A stretch of 64,000 nucleotides of DNA from Xanthobacteraceae bacterium. Lineage in GTDB: Bacteria > Pseudomonadota > Alphaproteobacteria > Rhizobiales > Xanthobacteraceae. Shown in pieces: positions 27,291-35,370 of this stretch (positions within the stretch are counted from its first letter, which is position 1; each line of letters opens with the position of its first letter). Location of the stretch: contig JANINJ010000086.1 of assembly GCA_024508855.1 (NCBI GenBank), forward strand, positions 1 through 64,000, in the 5' to 3' direction. The notes below the pieces were generated by a model, which was not told the DNA's origin, did no database searches, and was given only the letters and a program-made list of their open reading frames with translations. The position numbers were made by a program, and so were the translations under genes.

Positions 27291-28064
27291 ATGAGCAACT
27301 TCAATCACGAGAGCGTCCTCAGCGTTCACCACTGGACCGATAATCTCTTCAGCTTCACGACCACGCGCGACCCGTCGTTCCGCTTCCGCAACGGCGAGTT
27401 CACCATGATCGGCCTGAAGGTCGGCGAGAAGCCGCTGCTGCGCGCCTACAGCGTCGCCAGCGCGAATTACGAAGAGAACCTCGAATTCTTCTCGATCAAG
27501 GTGCAGGATGGTCCGCTGACCTCGCGACTGCAGCACCTCAAGGAAGGCGATCAGATCATCGTCAGCCGCAAGGCCACCGGAACGCTGGTGATCGACAATC
27601 TGCTCGATGGCCGCAATCTGTATCTGGTCGGGACCGGGACCGGTCTGGCGCCGTTCCTCAGCGTCATCAAGGATCCCGAGACTTACGAGCGTTTCGAAAA
27701 GGTCGTGTTGCTGCATGGCTGCCGCCGCGTCGCTGAACTCGCTTATGGCGAGATGATCACGGAGACGCTGCCGAAGCACGATTTCCTCGGCGAATATATC
27801 CGCAACCAGTTGATCTACTATCCGACGGTGACGCGCGATCCGTTCCGCAATCGCGGCCGGATCACGGACCTGATGACCTCCGGCAAGCTATTCCGCGACG
27901 TCAATCTCGCCGACCTCGATGCCGAGAAGGATCGCGTGATGATCTGCGGCAGCCCGGCGCTGTTGCATGACACCCGCGAACTTCTGCTGGACCGTGGGTT
28001 TGTTGAGGGCAATCACGGCGAGGCCGGGCACTTCGTCGTCGAAAAGGCCTTCGCAGAGCGATAG
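27291..28064 (+). CDS. fpr: Ferredoxin--NADP(+) reductase
   Basis: FAD-dependent reductase of 257 residues, the bacterial Fpr type. FAD-binding block LRAYSVASANYEENLEFFSI (residues ~47-66), NADP-binding block LVGTGTGLAPFLSVI, and the C-terminal VEKAF ending seen in bacterial Fprs. It moves electrons between NADPH and ferredoxin. Fpr is a general enzyme, but here it is divergent from enamidase with a shared palindromic operator, so it may feed ferredoxin electrons to 6-hydroxynicotinate reductase. No ferredoxin gene lies in the cluster. It could instead simply be the housekeeping fpr. Confidence 0.92.
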   Translation: MSNFNHESVLSVHHWTDNLFSFTTTRDPSFRFRNGEFTMIGLKVGEKPLLRAYSVASANYEENLEFFSIKVQDGPLTSRLQHLKEGDQIIVSRKATGTLVIDNLLDGRNLYLVGTGTGLAPFLSVIKDPETYERFEKVVLLHGCRRVAELAYGEMITETLPKHDFLGEYIRNQLIYYPTVTRDPFRNRGRITDLMTSGKLFRDVNLADLDAEKDRVMICGSPALLHDTRELLLDRGFVEGNHGEAGHFVVEKAFAER

Positions 28065-28200
28065 TCCAGGTCCGCGCTGCGCGATACGAGCGGCCGGTGC
28101 TGCTGGAAAACGATAGCGATATCGATTAAGAGGACGGGCCGGGTGGAATTGACGTTCCGCCCGTTGCCACATTGGCCTCATTGCGGTCATGTGATGGTGC

Positions 28201-28280
28201 TCTAGTGTGATGGTTCAGAAGTTCGCATCATTGTTTCCGCGAGTCCTTCAAGCGAACTTCTGAACCTAAATCACACTAGA
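28201..28280. repeat. Long palindromic repeat 1
   Basis: An 80-bp near-perfect inverted repeat in the 335-bp gap between fpr and a lipoprotein gene. Outer arms are TCTAGTGTGA / TCACACTAGA, continuing inward with GTTCAGAAGTTCGC / GCGAACTTCTGAAC around an unpaired centre. The inner core GAAGTTCGC is shared with repeat 2 only 13 bp away. It resembles the extragenic palindromic repeats common in bradyrhizobial genomes. No coding potential seen. Confidence 0.8.
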
Positions 28281-28292
28281 ATCATAAAGTTG

Positions 28293-28367
28293 CTAGTGCC
28301 CTTTTTGAATCCGAAGTTCGCTCAAACGATGCCGCAATGGGAGCGAACTTCGGATTCAGGGCACTAG
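28293..28367. repeat. Long palindromic repeat 2
   Basis: A 75-bp inverted repeat with arms CTAGTGCCCT / AGGGCACTAG and inner arms GAATCCGAAGTTCGCTC / GAGCGAACTTCGGATTC. Both this and repeat 1 have CTAGTG at the edge and the GAAGTTCGC core, so they look like two members of one family inserted side by side. RNA from either strand would fold into a long hairpin. Confidence 0.8.
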
Positions 28368-28399
28368 GCAACCTTGACGTGACCGAATGACGAGGCCAG

Positions 28400-28816
28400 A
28401 TGCTCAATTCTTGTCTTAAATCAAACTTGTGCGGACGTGCTGCGGCTCTCGCAATGCTGCTGGCCGGCTGTGGAGCGCTGGTCGGCTGCGCCAATATGGG
28501 CGACAGCATGGTCTCGGGGGCTTTCGTCGACCCCGCGAAGTACGAGTTGTTCGATTGCAAGCAGCTCGAAGCCGAGCGCAAGTCACTGGAAGCCCGCACC
28601 ACGCAACTGCAAGGCTTGATCGACAAGGCCAAGACCGGTGTCGCCGGATCGGTCGTCGGAGAAGCGGTTTATCGCAACGACTACATTTCCACGCGAGCGT
28701 CCTTGAAGTCCGCCAATGAGGCGTGGGAGCGGAACAAGTGTGTCGCCTCGGCAGCGCCGGTGACCGCTCCACCGCCTGCGCCATCACCGAAGCGCGGTGG
28801 CCGGGCAGGGCATTGA
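28400..28816 (+). CDS. Small lipoprotein of unknown function
   Basis: Protein of 138 residues with a lipoprotein signal: after a short charged start, the hydrophobic stretch AALAMLLAGCGALVGC contains two candidate lipobox cysteines (LAGC and LVGC). The mature part has a helix rich in charged residues (KQLEAERKSLEARTTQLQGL, heptad-like, possibly coiled coil), then a helix with GSVVGEAVYRNDY, and a proline-rich tail. I recognise no family beyond the Bradyrhizobium-type hypothetical lipoproteins. It follows the palindromic repeats and converges with the FAD monooxygenase gene. Confidence 0.7.
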   Translation: MLNSCLKSNLCGRAAALAMLLAGCGALVGCANMGDSMVSGAFVDPAKYELFDCKQLEAERKSLEARTTQLQGLIDKAKTGVAGSVVGEAVYRNDYISTRASLKSANEAWERNKCVASAAPVTAPPPAPSPKRGGRAGH

Positions 28817-28833
28817 TGGCAGTCCGGTGCGGT

Positions 28834-30027
28834 TCACGCGCGCCAGTCGTAAATCCAGTTCTGACGCGCTAGTAACCGCGGTCCTCCCATTGCACGCATG
28901 ACCAGGTCGCGCGAGACGGCCAACGGACCGCTCAGATGATAGATGCGACCGTTTTGGTCTGCAGTCTGCTGAACGCGTTTCACGCGTGGCCGGCGCAGAT
29001 CGGCGTAGCGCCGTAGCGCTGCCGGGATGTCTGTCGACCGTCCATCGAGGCACGAGGCAAGGACGGTGGCATCCTCGATCGCCATACCGGCGCCTTGCGC
29101 TGCGAATGGTAGCATGGCGTGTGCTGCATCGCCCAGCAACGCTGTCGGACCACCGGTCCATTCGATCTGCTGCGGCAGGGTGAAGAGCGCCCACTTGCGC
29201 CATTGCGGCACCGCCTGAACGATCGCGCGTGCAGCTTCCGACCATTGCGGCGCCATGAATTGCGCCAGGACCTCTCCCGCCTCGGCGGGTGCACTCCAGC
29301 CGGGTTCGCGCCATTGCCCCGATGTGATCGCGACGACATTGAGTTGTCGCCCACCCGTTACCGGATAGATAACCAGATGCGCGTTGGCGCCCATCCAGAG
29401 CTGAACGCAGCGCGGTGCGAGGTCTGCATGCACGCGCTCGATCTCGACGATCCCACGCCACGCAATCCGTCCGCTGAATCCGGGTTTGATGTCCGGGAAA
29501 AGTTGACGACGTACGCTTGACCAGATTCCATCGGCGCCGATCAGCGCAGCCGCATGTTCCTGCCGATATGACGAACCGTCGCCGCAGCCGACGACGACCT
29601 CCGCTTCGTCATTCGCAACGTCCTTGAACGCAGTGCCGAGGCGAAGTTCGATGTCCGGATGGTCGTTTACTTGCGCCACAAGTGCGGCTTGCAGGTCGGC
29701 GCGGTGCACTACCCAATACGGCGCATTCGCAGCCGATGACGCGGCGTCAGTAAGCGGCAGCCTCGACAGTTCGATGCCGCGCGGGCCGCTCATGATGCTG
29801 ACGGCCTCCGGCACGATCGCGTGCGCGGAGATCGCAGGCCGAAGGCCGAGACCGATCAGTATACGGCTCGCGTTGGGCGACAGTTGCAAGCCGGCGCCGG
29901 CCTCCTCGAGCCGTTCGGCCTGCTCCAGAACGACGATGCGGTAGCCCTTCGCCGCCAGCGCCAGCGAGGCGGTCAGTCCTCCGATGCCGGCACCAGCAAT
30001 GATGATGGTGGGGCGTGCGGCGGGCAC
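28834..30027 (-). CDS. FAD-dependent monooxygenase (salicylate-hydroxylase-like)
   Basis: Group A flavin hydroxylase of 397 residues. FAD-binding GxGxxG at the start (IIIAGAGIGGLTASLALA, residues ~8-25), the DG motif around GADGIWSSVR, and the second FAD motif GDAAHAMLPFAAQGAGMAIED near residue 297. Such enzymes add oxygen to aromatic rings using NAD(P)H; the substrate is not evident. The GTG start is 7 bp after the zinc-finger gene, and the two form an operon. I considered 6-hydroxynicotinate 3-monooxygenase (NicC) because of the nearby nicotinate genes; the pairing with a housekeeping zinc-finger gene and the separation from the nic operators argue against it. Confidence 0.85.
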   Translation of the reverse strand: MPAARPTIIIAGAGIGGLTASLALAAKGYRIVVLEQAERLEEAGAGLQLSPNASRILIGLGLRPAISAHAIVPEAVSIMSGPRGIELSRLPLTDAASSAANAPYWVVHRADLQAALVAQVNDHPDIELRLGTAFKDVANDEAEVVVGCGDGSSYRQEHAAALIGADGIWSSVRRQLFPDIKPGFSGRIAWRGIVEIERVHADLAPRCVQLWMGANAHLVIYPVTGGRQLNVVAITSGQWREPGWSAPAEAGEVLAQFMAPQWSEAARAIVQAVPQWRKWALFTLPQQIEWTGGPTALLGDAAHAMLPFAAQGAGMAIEDATVLASCLDGRSTDIPAALRRYADLRRPRVKRVQQTADQNGRIYHLSGPLAVSRDLVMRAMGGPRLLARQNWIYDWRA

Positions 30028-30034
30028 GGGCCGA

Positions 30035-30280
30035 TCAAACGACCTTATCGGTCACGACACATTCGGGCGGCCGGGCCGCGCCGGGTGCCAGATCGGCGGC
30101 ATAACGATAAAGCGTCGAGCAATAGGGACAGATGATCTCGCTGTCGTTGCCGAGATCGAGAAAAACATGCGGGTGATCGAACGGGGGATTTGAACCCACG
30201 CACATGAATTCCCGCGACCCGATCTCGATGACCGCCACGCCGGCGTCATTGTGAAAGTGGGGGACAACGTGATCGGACAT
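30035..30280 (-). CDS. Zinc-finger domain protein (zf-CHCC / NDUFS6-like)
   Basis: Small protein of 81 residues starting at the ATG at 30280. The segment FMCVGSNPPFDHPHVFLDLG followed by ICPYCSTLYRY has the Cys-His-Cys-Cys spacing of the zf-CHCC domain (Cys27, His37, Cys52, Cys55 by count). In mitochondrial complex I the related NDUFS6 holds zinc; in alphaproteobacteria the small free-standing version is widespread and probably has a related or general metal role. It is the first gene of a pair with the FAD monooxygenase. Confidence 0.82.
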   Translation of the reverse strand: MSDHVVPHFHNDAGVAVIEIGSREFMCVGSNPPFDHPHVFLDLGNDSEIICPYCSTLYRYAADLAPGAARPPECVVTDKVV

Positions 30281-30499
30281 CTTCTTCACCTTTAGTCGCA
30301 ACCGGCCCGGAGGCCGATTGATCCAGCCCGGCACCCTTGGCGGAGCGCACCATAATGACCGTTGTTGTTGATTCCTAGAGCAACCATATGGCGTTCTATA
30401 GTGTAAATTCGACACAATCCTGTCGTCTTGGAGAAGCCCTCCTTTCGTCTTGGCAGTTGCGTCCAAAATGTGACGCAATGGATGCGACCCTAGGCAAGG

Positions 30500-31636
30500 A
30501 TGACGTTTTCGATGGCGTGGTTGCGGATTGGTGGATCATTGACAGGGGTTGCGGTTTGCGCCGCGGCGTTTGCCATGCTTTGGCCGCACGCAGATCACGC
30601 CGGCCACATCTTGGCCGCGCAGGACGATCCCGCCGAACTGTCTGAAATGCAGGTCAATTCTGTCTTGCGGAATGACCCCGGCGCGATTGAACGGCAGATC
30701 GAGGCGGCGCTTGTGGCCAACGACGCGGATCTCGCCAGCAGCTTTGTGGACGTCGCCGCCGCGCATCGCGTTGCACTTCCGGATGCACTGCTGGGACGGG
30801 TGAACGACGCCGTCGCAGAAGCCAATTCGACATCCCGCATGGTCAAGCGATTCGCGACCGGACTGGTCACCGGCAATGCTGATGATGGTGCGAGTCTGTC
30901 CGGCACCGTTGCCGGCGATCTGTTCGTGTTTGGCGATGTGAGGGACGTCGTTCGCGAAGGCAAACGGCTGGCGATGGGCGAAGAGGCGGACCGGTTGATC
31001 CTGGGGCTTGCCGTAGCCGGCTTGGCGGTAACGGCTGCCACCTATGCGTCGGCAGGCGGTGCAGCGCCGGTGCGGGCAGGGCTTACCCTGGTCAAGGACG
31101 CCCGCAAGGTCGGCCGGCTGGGCGCAGGCATTTCACGCTGGGCAGGGCGTTCTGCCCGCGACGTTGTCGACACGCCGATGTTGCAGAAGGCCGTGGCTAC
31201 TGGATCGTTTGTGCATCCGGGCCAAACGGTCGGCGCGATCAAGTCGGCGTTCCGCGCGGAGAAGGCGGGAGCATTGGTCCGGCTGGCGAAAGACGTCGGT
31301 CGTGTCGGTGAAAAAGCCGGAACGCGCGGCGCATTCGATGCGCTGAAAATCGCCGACGGCCCGAAAGATATCGCCAGAGCAGCGCGGCTTGCCGAATCGA
31401 AGGGCAGTCAGACCCGCGCGATCATGAAGTTGCTCGGCCGCGGTGCATTGCTGCTCGCCGCTGGCGCTTTCAATCTCACGTTGTGGATATTCGGCGCGCT
31501 CCTGACATTGTTCGGTTTCCTCGCGTCGATCAAGGCGACGACGGAGCGCTTGACGATGGCGTGGATGGCACGACGCAAGGCAAGGCGGCTGCGATTGCAA
31601 CCTGCCTCTGCACCGACGCTGGGGCAGCCTGCCTGA
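30500..31636 (+). CDS. Conserved hypothetical membrane protein
   Basis: Protein of 378 residues with an N-terminal hydrophobic segment (LTGVAVCAAAFAMLW), an internal hydrophobic stretch at about 165-185 (LILGLAVAGLAVTAATYASAGG) and a C-terminal pair (LLLAAGAFNLTLWIFGALLTLFGFLAS), ending in a basic tail RRKARRLRLQP. The middle has Ala/Arg/Lys-rich amphipathic helices. I recognise it as the type of hypothetical protein conserved in Bradyrhizobium relatives but know no function. It is read alone; the alpha/beta hydrolase starts 100 bp downstream. Confidence 0.65.
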   Translation: MTFSMAWLRIGGSLTGVAVCAAAFAMLWPHADHAGHILAAQDDPAELSEMQVNSVLRNDPGAIERQIEAALVANDADLASSFVDVAAAHRVALPDALLGRVNDAVAEANSTSRMVKRFATGLVTGNADDGASLSGTVAGDLFVFGDVRDVVREGKRLAMGEEADRLILGLAVAGLAVTAATYASAGGAAPVRAGLTLVKDARKVGRLGAGISRWAGRSARDVVDTPMLQKAVATGSFVHPGQTVGAIKSAFRAEKAGALVRLAKDVGRVGEKAGTRGAFDALKIADGPKDIARAARLAESKGSQTRAIMKLLGRGALLLAAGAFNLTLWIFGALLTLFGFLASIKATTERLTMAWMARRKARRLRLQPASAPTLGQPA

Positions 31637-31736
31637 CAAAGGGTAGCGAAGCCTGCCCGACGGGGTTAATACGGCTCCCCAGCCCCACATTCACTCAATC
31701 CCTCAAGACTCAATCCCTCAAGACATGGACCGATAG

Positions 31737-32489
31737 ATGCCGAGCTTTAAAAACGGCGCCGTTGAAATTGCCTATCTCGACGAGGGTGAGGGCGAGCCGA
31801 TCATTCTTGTGCACGGCTTCGCGTCGAGCAAGAACGTCAACTGGGTTTATCCGACCTGGGTGTCGGAATTGAAGAAGCATAACCGGCGTGTCATTGCGCT
31901 CGACAATCGTGGCCACGGCGATTCCAGCAAGCTGTACGATCCGGAGGACTATCATATCGGCATCATGGCGGGCGACGTTCGCGCGTTGATTGACCATCTC
32001 GGTCTCGATCGGGTCGATATGATGGGCTACTCGCTGGGCTCCCGGATCACCGGGTATCTCGCCCAGAGCCAGCCGCAGCGTATCCGCTCGGCGATCTTCG
32101 GCGGCCTCGGCATCGGCATGATCAAGGGTGGCGGCCCCGGCGAGAATGTCGCCAAGGCGCTGGAGGCAGATTCGCTCGATGACGTCACTGATCCGGTGGG
32201 CCGCACCTTCCGAGCTTTCGCCGATCAGACCCGCTCGGATCGGCGGGCACTCGCGGCATGCCTGCGCGGTTCGCGTCGATTGATGACACGTGACGAAGTC
32301 GCGAGCATTTCCGTGCCGACATTGATCGCCGTCGGAACGACCGACGATATCGCGGGCTCCGCGCATGAGCTCGGAGACGTGATTGCCGGTTCCGAAGTGC
32401 TCGACATCCCCGGTCGCGATCACATGCGTGCAGTCGGCGATCGCGTCTACAAGGCGGGAGTGCTCGATTTCCTGTCGCGCCGCCCCTGA
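31737..32489 (+). CDS. Alpha/beta-hydrolase
   Basis: Serine hydrolase of 250 residues. Oxyanion region ILVHGFASSKNVNW, nucleophile elbow GYSLGS (Ser near residue 102), and terminal catalytic His in PGRDHMRAVGD. The protein has no signal peptide and is probably cytoplasmic. Substrate cannot be read from the sequence; the family includes esterases, C-C hydrolases and haloperoxidase-like proteins. The preceding ~100 bp contains the direct repeat CTCAATCCCTCAAGA (31694-31725 area), two copies in a row. Confidence 0.88.
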   Translation: MPSFKNGAVEIAYLDEGEGEPIILVHGFASSKNVNWVYPTWVSELKKHNRRVIALDNRGHGDSSKLYDPEDYHIGIMAGDVRALIDHLGLDRVDMMGYSLGSRITGYLAQSQPQRIRSAIFGGLGIGMIKGGGPGENVAKALEADSLDDVTDPVGRTFRAFADQTRSDRRALAACLRGSRRLMTRDEVASISVPTLIAVGTTDDIAGSAHELGDVIAGSEVLDIPGRDHMRAVGDRVYKAGVLDFLSRRP

Positions 32490-32500
32490 AAGCGGGAGCC

Positions 32501-33850
32501 TTACGTATGCGGCTTGTGCAGTCCCTTGCTCAGCCTTGCCGCGAGCAGATATCGCTCCAGCGCAATCAGGACGACGAAGGTCGCAATCCACACCATACGT
32601 GCACCGTATCGGTCATGCGGTCCGGAGATCACGCCGCACAGAAACGCGTTGCCGAGCAATGCGAGGGATACGGTCGCCGCCAGCAGGCTGAGGTCGTCGA
32701 GATGCCGTCGCCACAGGCTGCGCACCACGATGACGAGGAGCAACGCCATCGAGATCAGCGCGATGGGAATGTGAACCCGATTAATCGCGGCGAAATTGAT
32801 GTCCCAATGCTGCTGGTGCGCGGCGCGCATCATTGAGACCTGGTTCGGCAGGTAGCGCTCGATGATGCCGTAAGTGTGCGGTATCCAGCCGTTGGTCCCT
32901 TCACCGGTCCCGACCATCCTCAATTGCGTCGCCGTTGCGGCGATTGCGGCTTCTGCCTGCCACAATGGATAGGCCGCCAGCGAATGCAGCGCGATGAAGC
33001 CCATCTCGTCGTCCATGCCTTCGAAGCGGCCAAGCTTGTTGAAGATGCTGTCATTGGCCCAAAGGAAGTCGTCGGCGGTCGGCGGCAATTCGTTGCGATA
33101 GGGACAGAGCTTCAGTTTGATCTTGTCGCAATGATCGTTGAGGTAGCGGGCGACGATGCCGTCCTGCATCATTCGGCCGAATGAAACGCCGGGGCCGCCC
33201 GGCGTCCACGCTAGCTGTCCCGAAAGAGCATAGTTGGCGGCCAGCAACAGCGCGGCACTGACGGCGACGGCGACGCTGCCTTGAATCAATCCGGCTATCG
33301 AGAGGCGTCGTCCCGCAAACGGTCGAATGACCCATCCCGCGATGCACAGACCGAACAATACGCCGAACGTAGCACTATGAGTTGCCGCGGCGAACGCCGT
33401 GAATGCAAACAGCAACACCTTCTCGATTGTCGATAACTTGTCGCCATGTGCGACCAACAGAAACAACGCGAGCACGGCGAGACCGGCGAAGATATCGGTG
33501 ATCAGCATGCTTGCGAGCCACGGCAGTGCCGTCGTCAGCAACAGAACAAGTCCGATGGTCGCCAGCCGCAATGATTTGGCCATGCCCATCGCGCGCAACA
33601 CCAGATGCATCACCCACAAGGTCACGACCGATTGGAACGCGAGGTTCGCCCAGAAGAAGGTGCTTTCGCCGAGATGGAGATAGAGCCCGTAGACCGTCGA
33701 GCGGCTGGGGACGAGATAGCCTTCGTACCATCGTGCCAGATAGCCGCCGGTGTCATATTGGAGCAGGGGATAGCCGTTCCAGATCGCCGGGGCGATCAAT
33801 AGCAATGCGACCACGGCGGTCGCGATGGCGCTCGTAATCCGAAGCGGCAT
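32501..33850 (-). CDS. Polytopic membrane protein of unknown function
   Basis: Hydrophobic protein of about 449 residues from the ATG at 33850 (an upstream in-frame start at 33964 would add 38 polar residues and is less likely). It has roughly ten membrane segments and two larger loops, one after segment 1 (GYPLLQYDTGGYLARWYEGY) and one around residues 225-290 (CDKIKLKLCPYRNELPP). The layout with an extracytoplasmic first loop is like that of GT39/ArnT-type glycosyltransferases, but the usual DxE motif is not evident, so I do not assign it. Converges on the alpha/beta hydrolase. Confidence 0.7.
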   Translation of the reverse strand: MPLRITSAIATAVVALLLIAPAIWNGYPLLQYDTGGYLARWYEGYLVPSRSTVYGLYLHLGESTFFWANLAFQSVVTLWVMHLVLRAMGMAKSLRLATIGLVLLLTTALPWLASMLITDIFAGLAVLALFLLVAHGDKLSTIEKVLLFAFTAFAAATHSATFGVLFGLCIAGWVIRPFAGRRLSIAGLIQGSVAVAVSAALLLAANYALSGQLAWTPGGPGVSFGRMMQDGIVARYLNDHCDKIKLKLCPYRNELPPTADDFLWANDSIFNKLGRFEGMDDEMGFIALHSLAAYPLWQAEAAIAATATQLRMVGTGEGTNGWIPHTYGIIERYLPNQVSMMRAAHQQHWDINFAAINRVHIPIALISMALLLVIVVRSLWRRHLDDLSLLAATVSLALLGNAFLCGVISGPHDRYGARMVWIATFVVLIALERYLLAARLSKGLHKPHT

Positions 33851-34144
33851 CCGCCTGGCGGCATCCGCGGGCAAAGCTTGCGTGCTAATGGCGTTTTCCC
33901 TCTTCTCCGCCGGCAAGATGCTCAAAATCCGGATCTTTCCCAATCGGCAAATAGTTGGAACCAATGCTGCGGGGGGCGATTGCGATGGACCATCCGCACG
34001 CCTATGTCCCTATAGATTTTGGTAAATTGGAGAGCATTTTGCGGTAAACCGGGGCCTCTTCGCCGATTTTCGTGGCGGTTGGCAAGCAAAAACCGCGACC
34101 CCAGCCTTCGATTTGGACTGCGGACAGCCGTCCATTCACCGTGT

Positions 34145-34150
34145 TATAAT
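34145..34150 (+). promoter_or_regulatory. Candidate -10 box of cysE
   Basis: A perfect TATAAT lies 30 bp upstream of the cysE start. The -35 region at the expected distance (about 34122) is only weakly matched (GGACAG). The rest of the 329-bp gap upstream of cysE (33851-34179) shows nothing else I can name. Confidence 0.4.
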
Positions 34151-34179
34151 GTTGCGAAACGTCGAAATGCGAGAGCTCA

Positions 34180-35010
34180 ATGGCAATGCATCAGATCAAT
34201 CCGCAGAACGCCAAATTGACGGCATTGGATCCCATCTGGGACCGCATTCGCGGTGAAGCAGAGGATATCGTCCGGCGCGAGCCTGAACTGGCATCCTTTA
34301 TCTATGCCAGCGTGTTGCATCATGACAGGCTAGAGGCGGCCGTGGTGCATCGGGTTGCCGAGCGGCTCGATCATCCAGCGCTGTCCGGTGATCTGATCCG
34401 GCAAACCTTCGACGAAGCGTTGCGCGCAGATCCCGATATCGGCAATGCATTCCGTGCGGATCTCGTGGCGGTTTACGATCGCGATCCTGCGACCTCGCGG
34501 TTCATCGATCCGCTGCTTTACTTCAAGGGCTTTCACGCCATTCAGACGCATCGGCTTGCGCACTGGCTGCATAACAACGGTCGTCAGGATTTCGCGTTCT
34601 ATCTGCAAAGCCGCTCATCGTCGGTATTTCAGACCGACATCAATCCGGCCGCGAAGATCGGTCGCGGCATTTTCCTCGATCACGCGACCGGTTTCGTGGT
34701 CGGCGAGACCGCCGTCATTGAGGATGATGTATCGATCCTGCACGACGTCACACTCGGCGGGACCGGCAAGGAAAATGAAGACCGTCATCCGAAAATCCGC
34801 CATGGCGTTCTGATCGGTGCCGGCGCCAAGATTCTCGGCAATATCGAGATCGGACATTGCGCGCGTATCGCTGCCGGTTCCGTCGTGGTGAAGCCGGTGC
34901 CGCACAACGTCACCGTTGCCGGCGTTCCCGCCAAGATTGTCGGCGAAGCGGGCTGTGCGGAGCCGTCGCGCACCATGGACCAGATGTTGCACGCGACCGG
35001 CGGTCTTTGA
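34180..35010 (+). CDS. cysE: Serine O-acetyltransferase
   Basis: First enzyme of cysteine synthesis: serine + acetyl-CoA gives O-acetylserine. 276 residues. The N-terminal helical domain (EAEDIVRREPELASFIYASVL) is followed by the left-handed beta-helix, with the catalytic segment DHATGFVVGETAVIEDDVSI and hexapeptide repeats (GAKILGNIEIGHCARIAAGS). Followed by the small DUF3126 gene in the same direction, a pairing common in this group. Confidence 0.93.
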   Translation: MAMHQINPQNAKLTALDPIWDRIRGEAEDIVRREPELASFIYASVLHHDRLEAAVVHRVAERLDHPALSGDLIRQTFDEALRADPDIGNAFRADLVAVYDRDPATSRFIDPLLYFKGFHAIQTHRLAHWLHNNGRQDFAFYLQSRSSSVFQTDINPAAKIGRGIFLDHATGFVVGETAVIEDDVSILHDVTLGGTGKENEDRHPKIRHGVLIGAGAKILGNIEIGHCARIAAGSVVVKPVPHNVTVAGVPAKIVGEAGCAEPSRTMDQMLHATGGL

Positions 35011-35107
35011 TCGGTATAGTTTTTTCACGTACGAAGACGCAGAAACGAATAGCGGTTCGCTCTGTCTCGAAGTAAGACGTCGGCGACCTTGTTTATTGGA
35101 GATGCTC

Positions 35108-35326
35108 GTGGACGTTCAGGAAGTCAGGAAGCTCGATTCTTATCTCAAGCGTCTGTTCGGCAATCCGAAAATTCGTGTCGTGCCGCGACCGAAGAAGGAC
35201 GACTCGGCGGAAGTGTATATCGGCGAGGAATTCATCGGTGTGCTGTTTGTCGACGACGAGGACGATGATCGTTCGTTCCAGTTCCAGATGGCTATCCTGG
35301 AAGACGATCTCGTCGACGAAGGCTAG
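35108..35326 (+). CDS. DUF3126 family protein
   Basis: Small acidic protein of 72 residues, typical of the DUF3126 family of alphaproteobacteria, starting MDVQEVRKLDSYLKRLFGNP and ending with an acidic stretch DDEDDDRSF. The GTG at 35108 is chosen because GGAG lies 6 bases upstream; the ATG 6 bases earlier would be too close to it. Function unknown. It follows cysE by about 100 bp. Confidence 0.85.
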   Translation: MDVQEVRKLDSYLKRLFGNPKIRVVPRPKKDDSAEVYIGEEFIGVLFVDDEDDDRSFQFQMAILEDDLVDEG

Positions 35327-35370
35327 ACGCGTTTCGCTGTTGTATTGAATGGCACGGGCGGCCGCTGCAA

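Noticed and set aside
28834-30027. FAD monooxygenase as 6-hydroxynicotinate 3-monooxygenase (NicC)
   Set aside because: It lacks NicC-like blocks outside the general flavin motifs, lies outside the operator-linked genes, and is coupled to a zinc-finger gene.
31737-32489. Alpha/beta hydrolase as the deformylase NicD
   Set aside because: It is 4 kb beyond the nicotinate operons with unrelated genes in between, and the reductive route does not need NicD.
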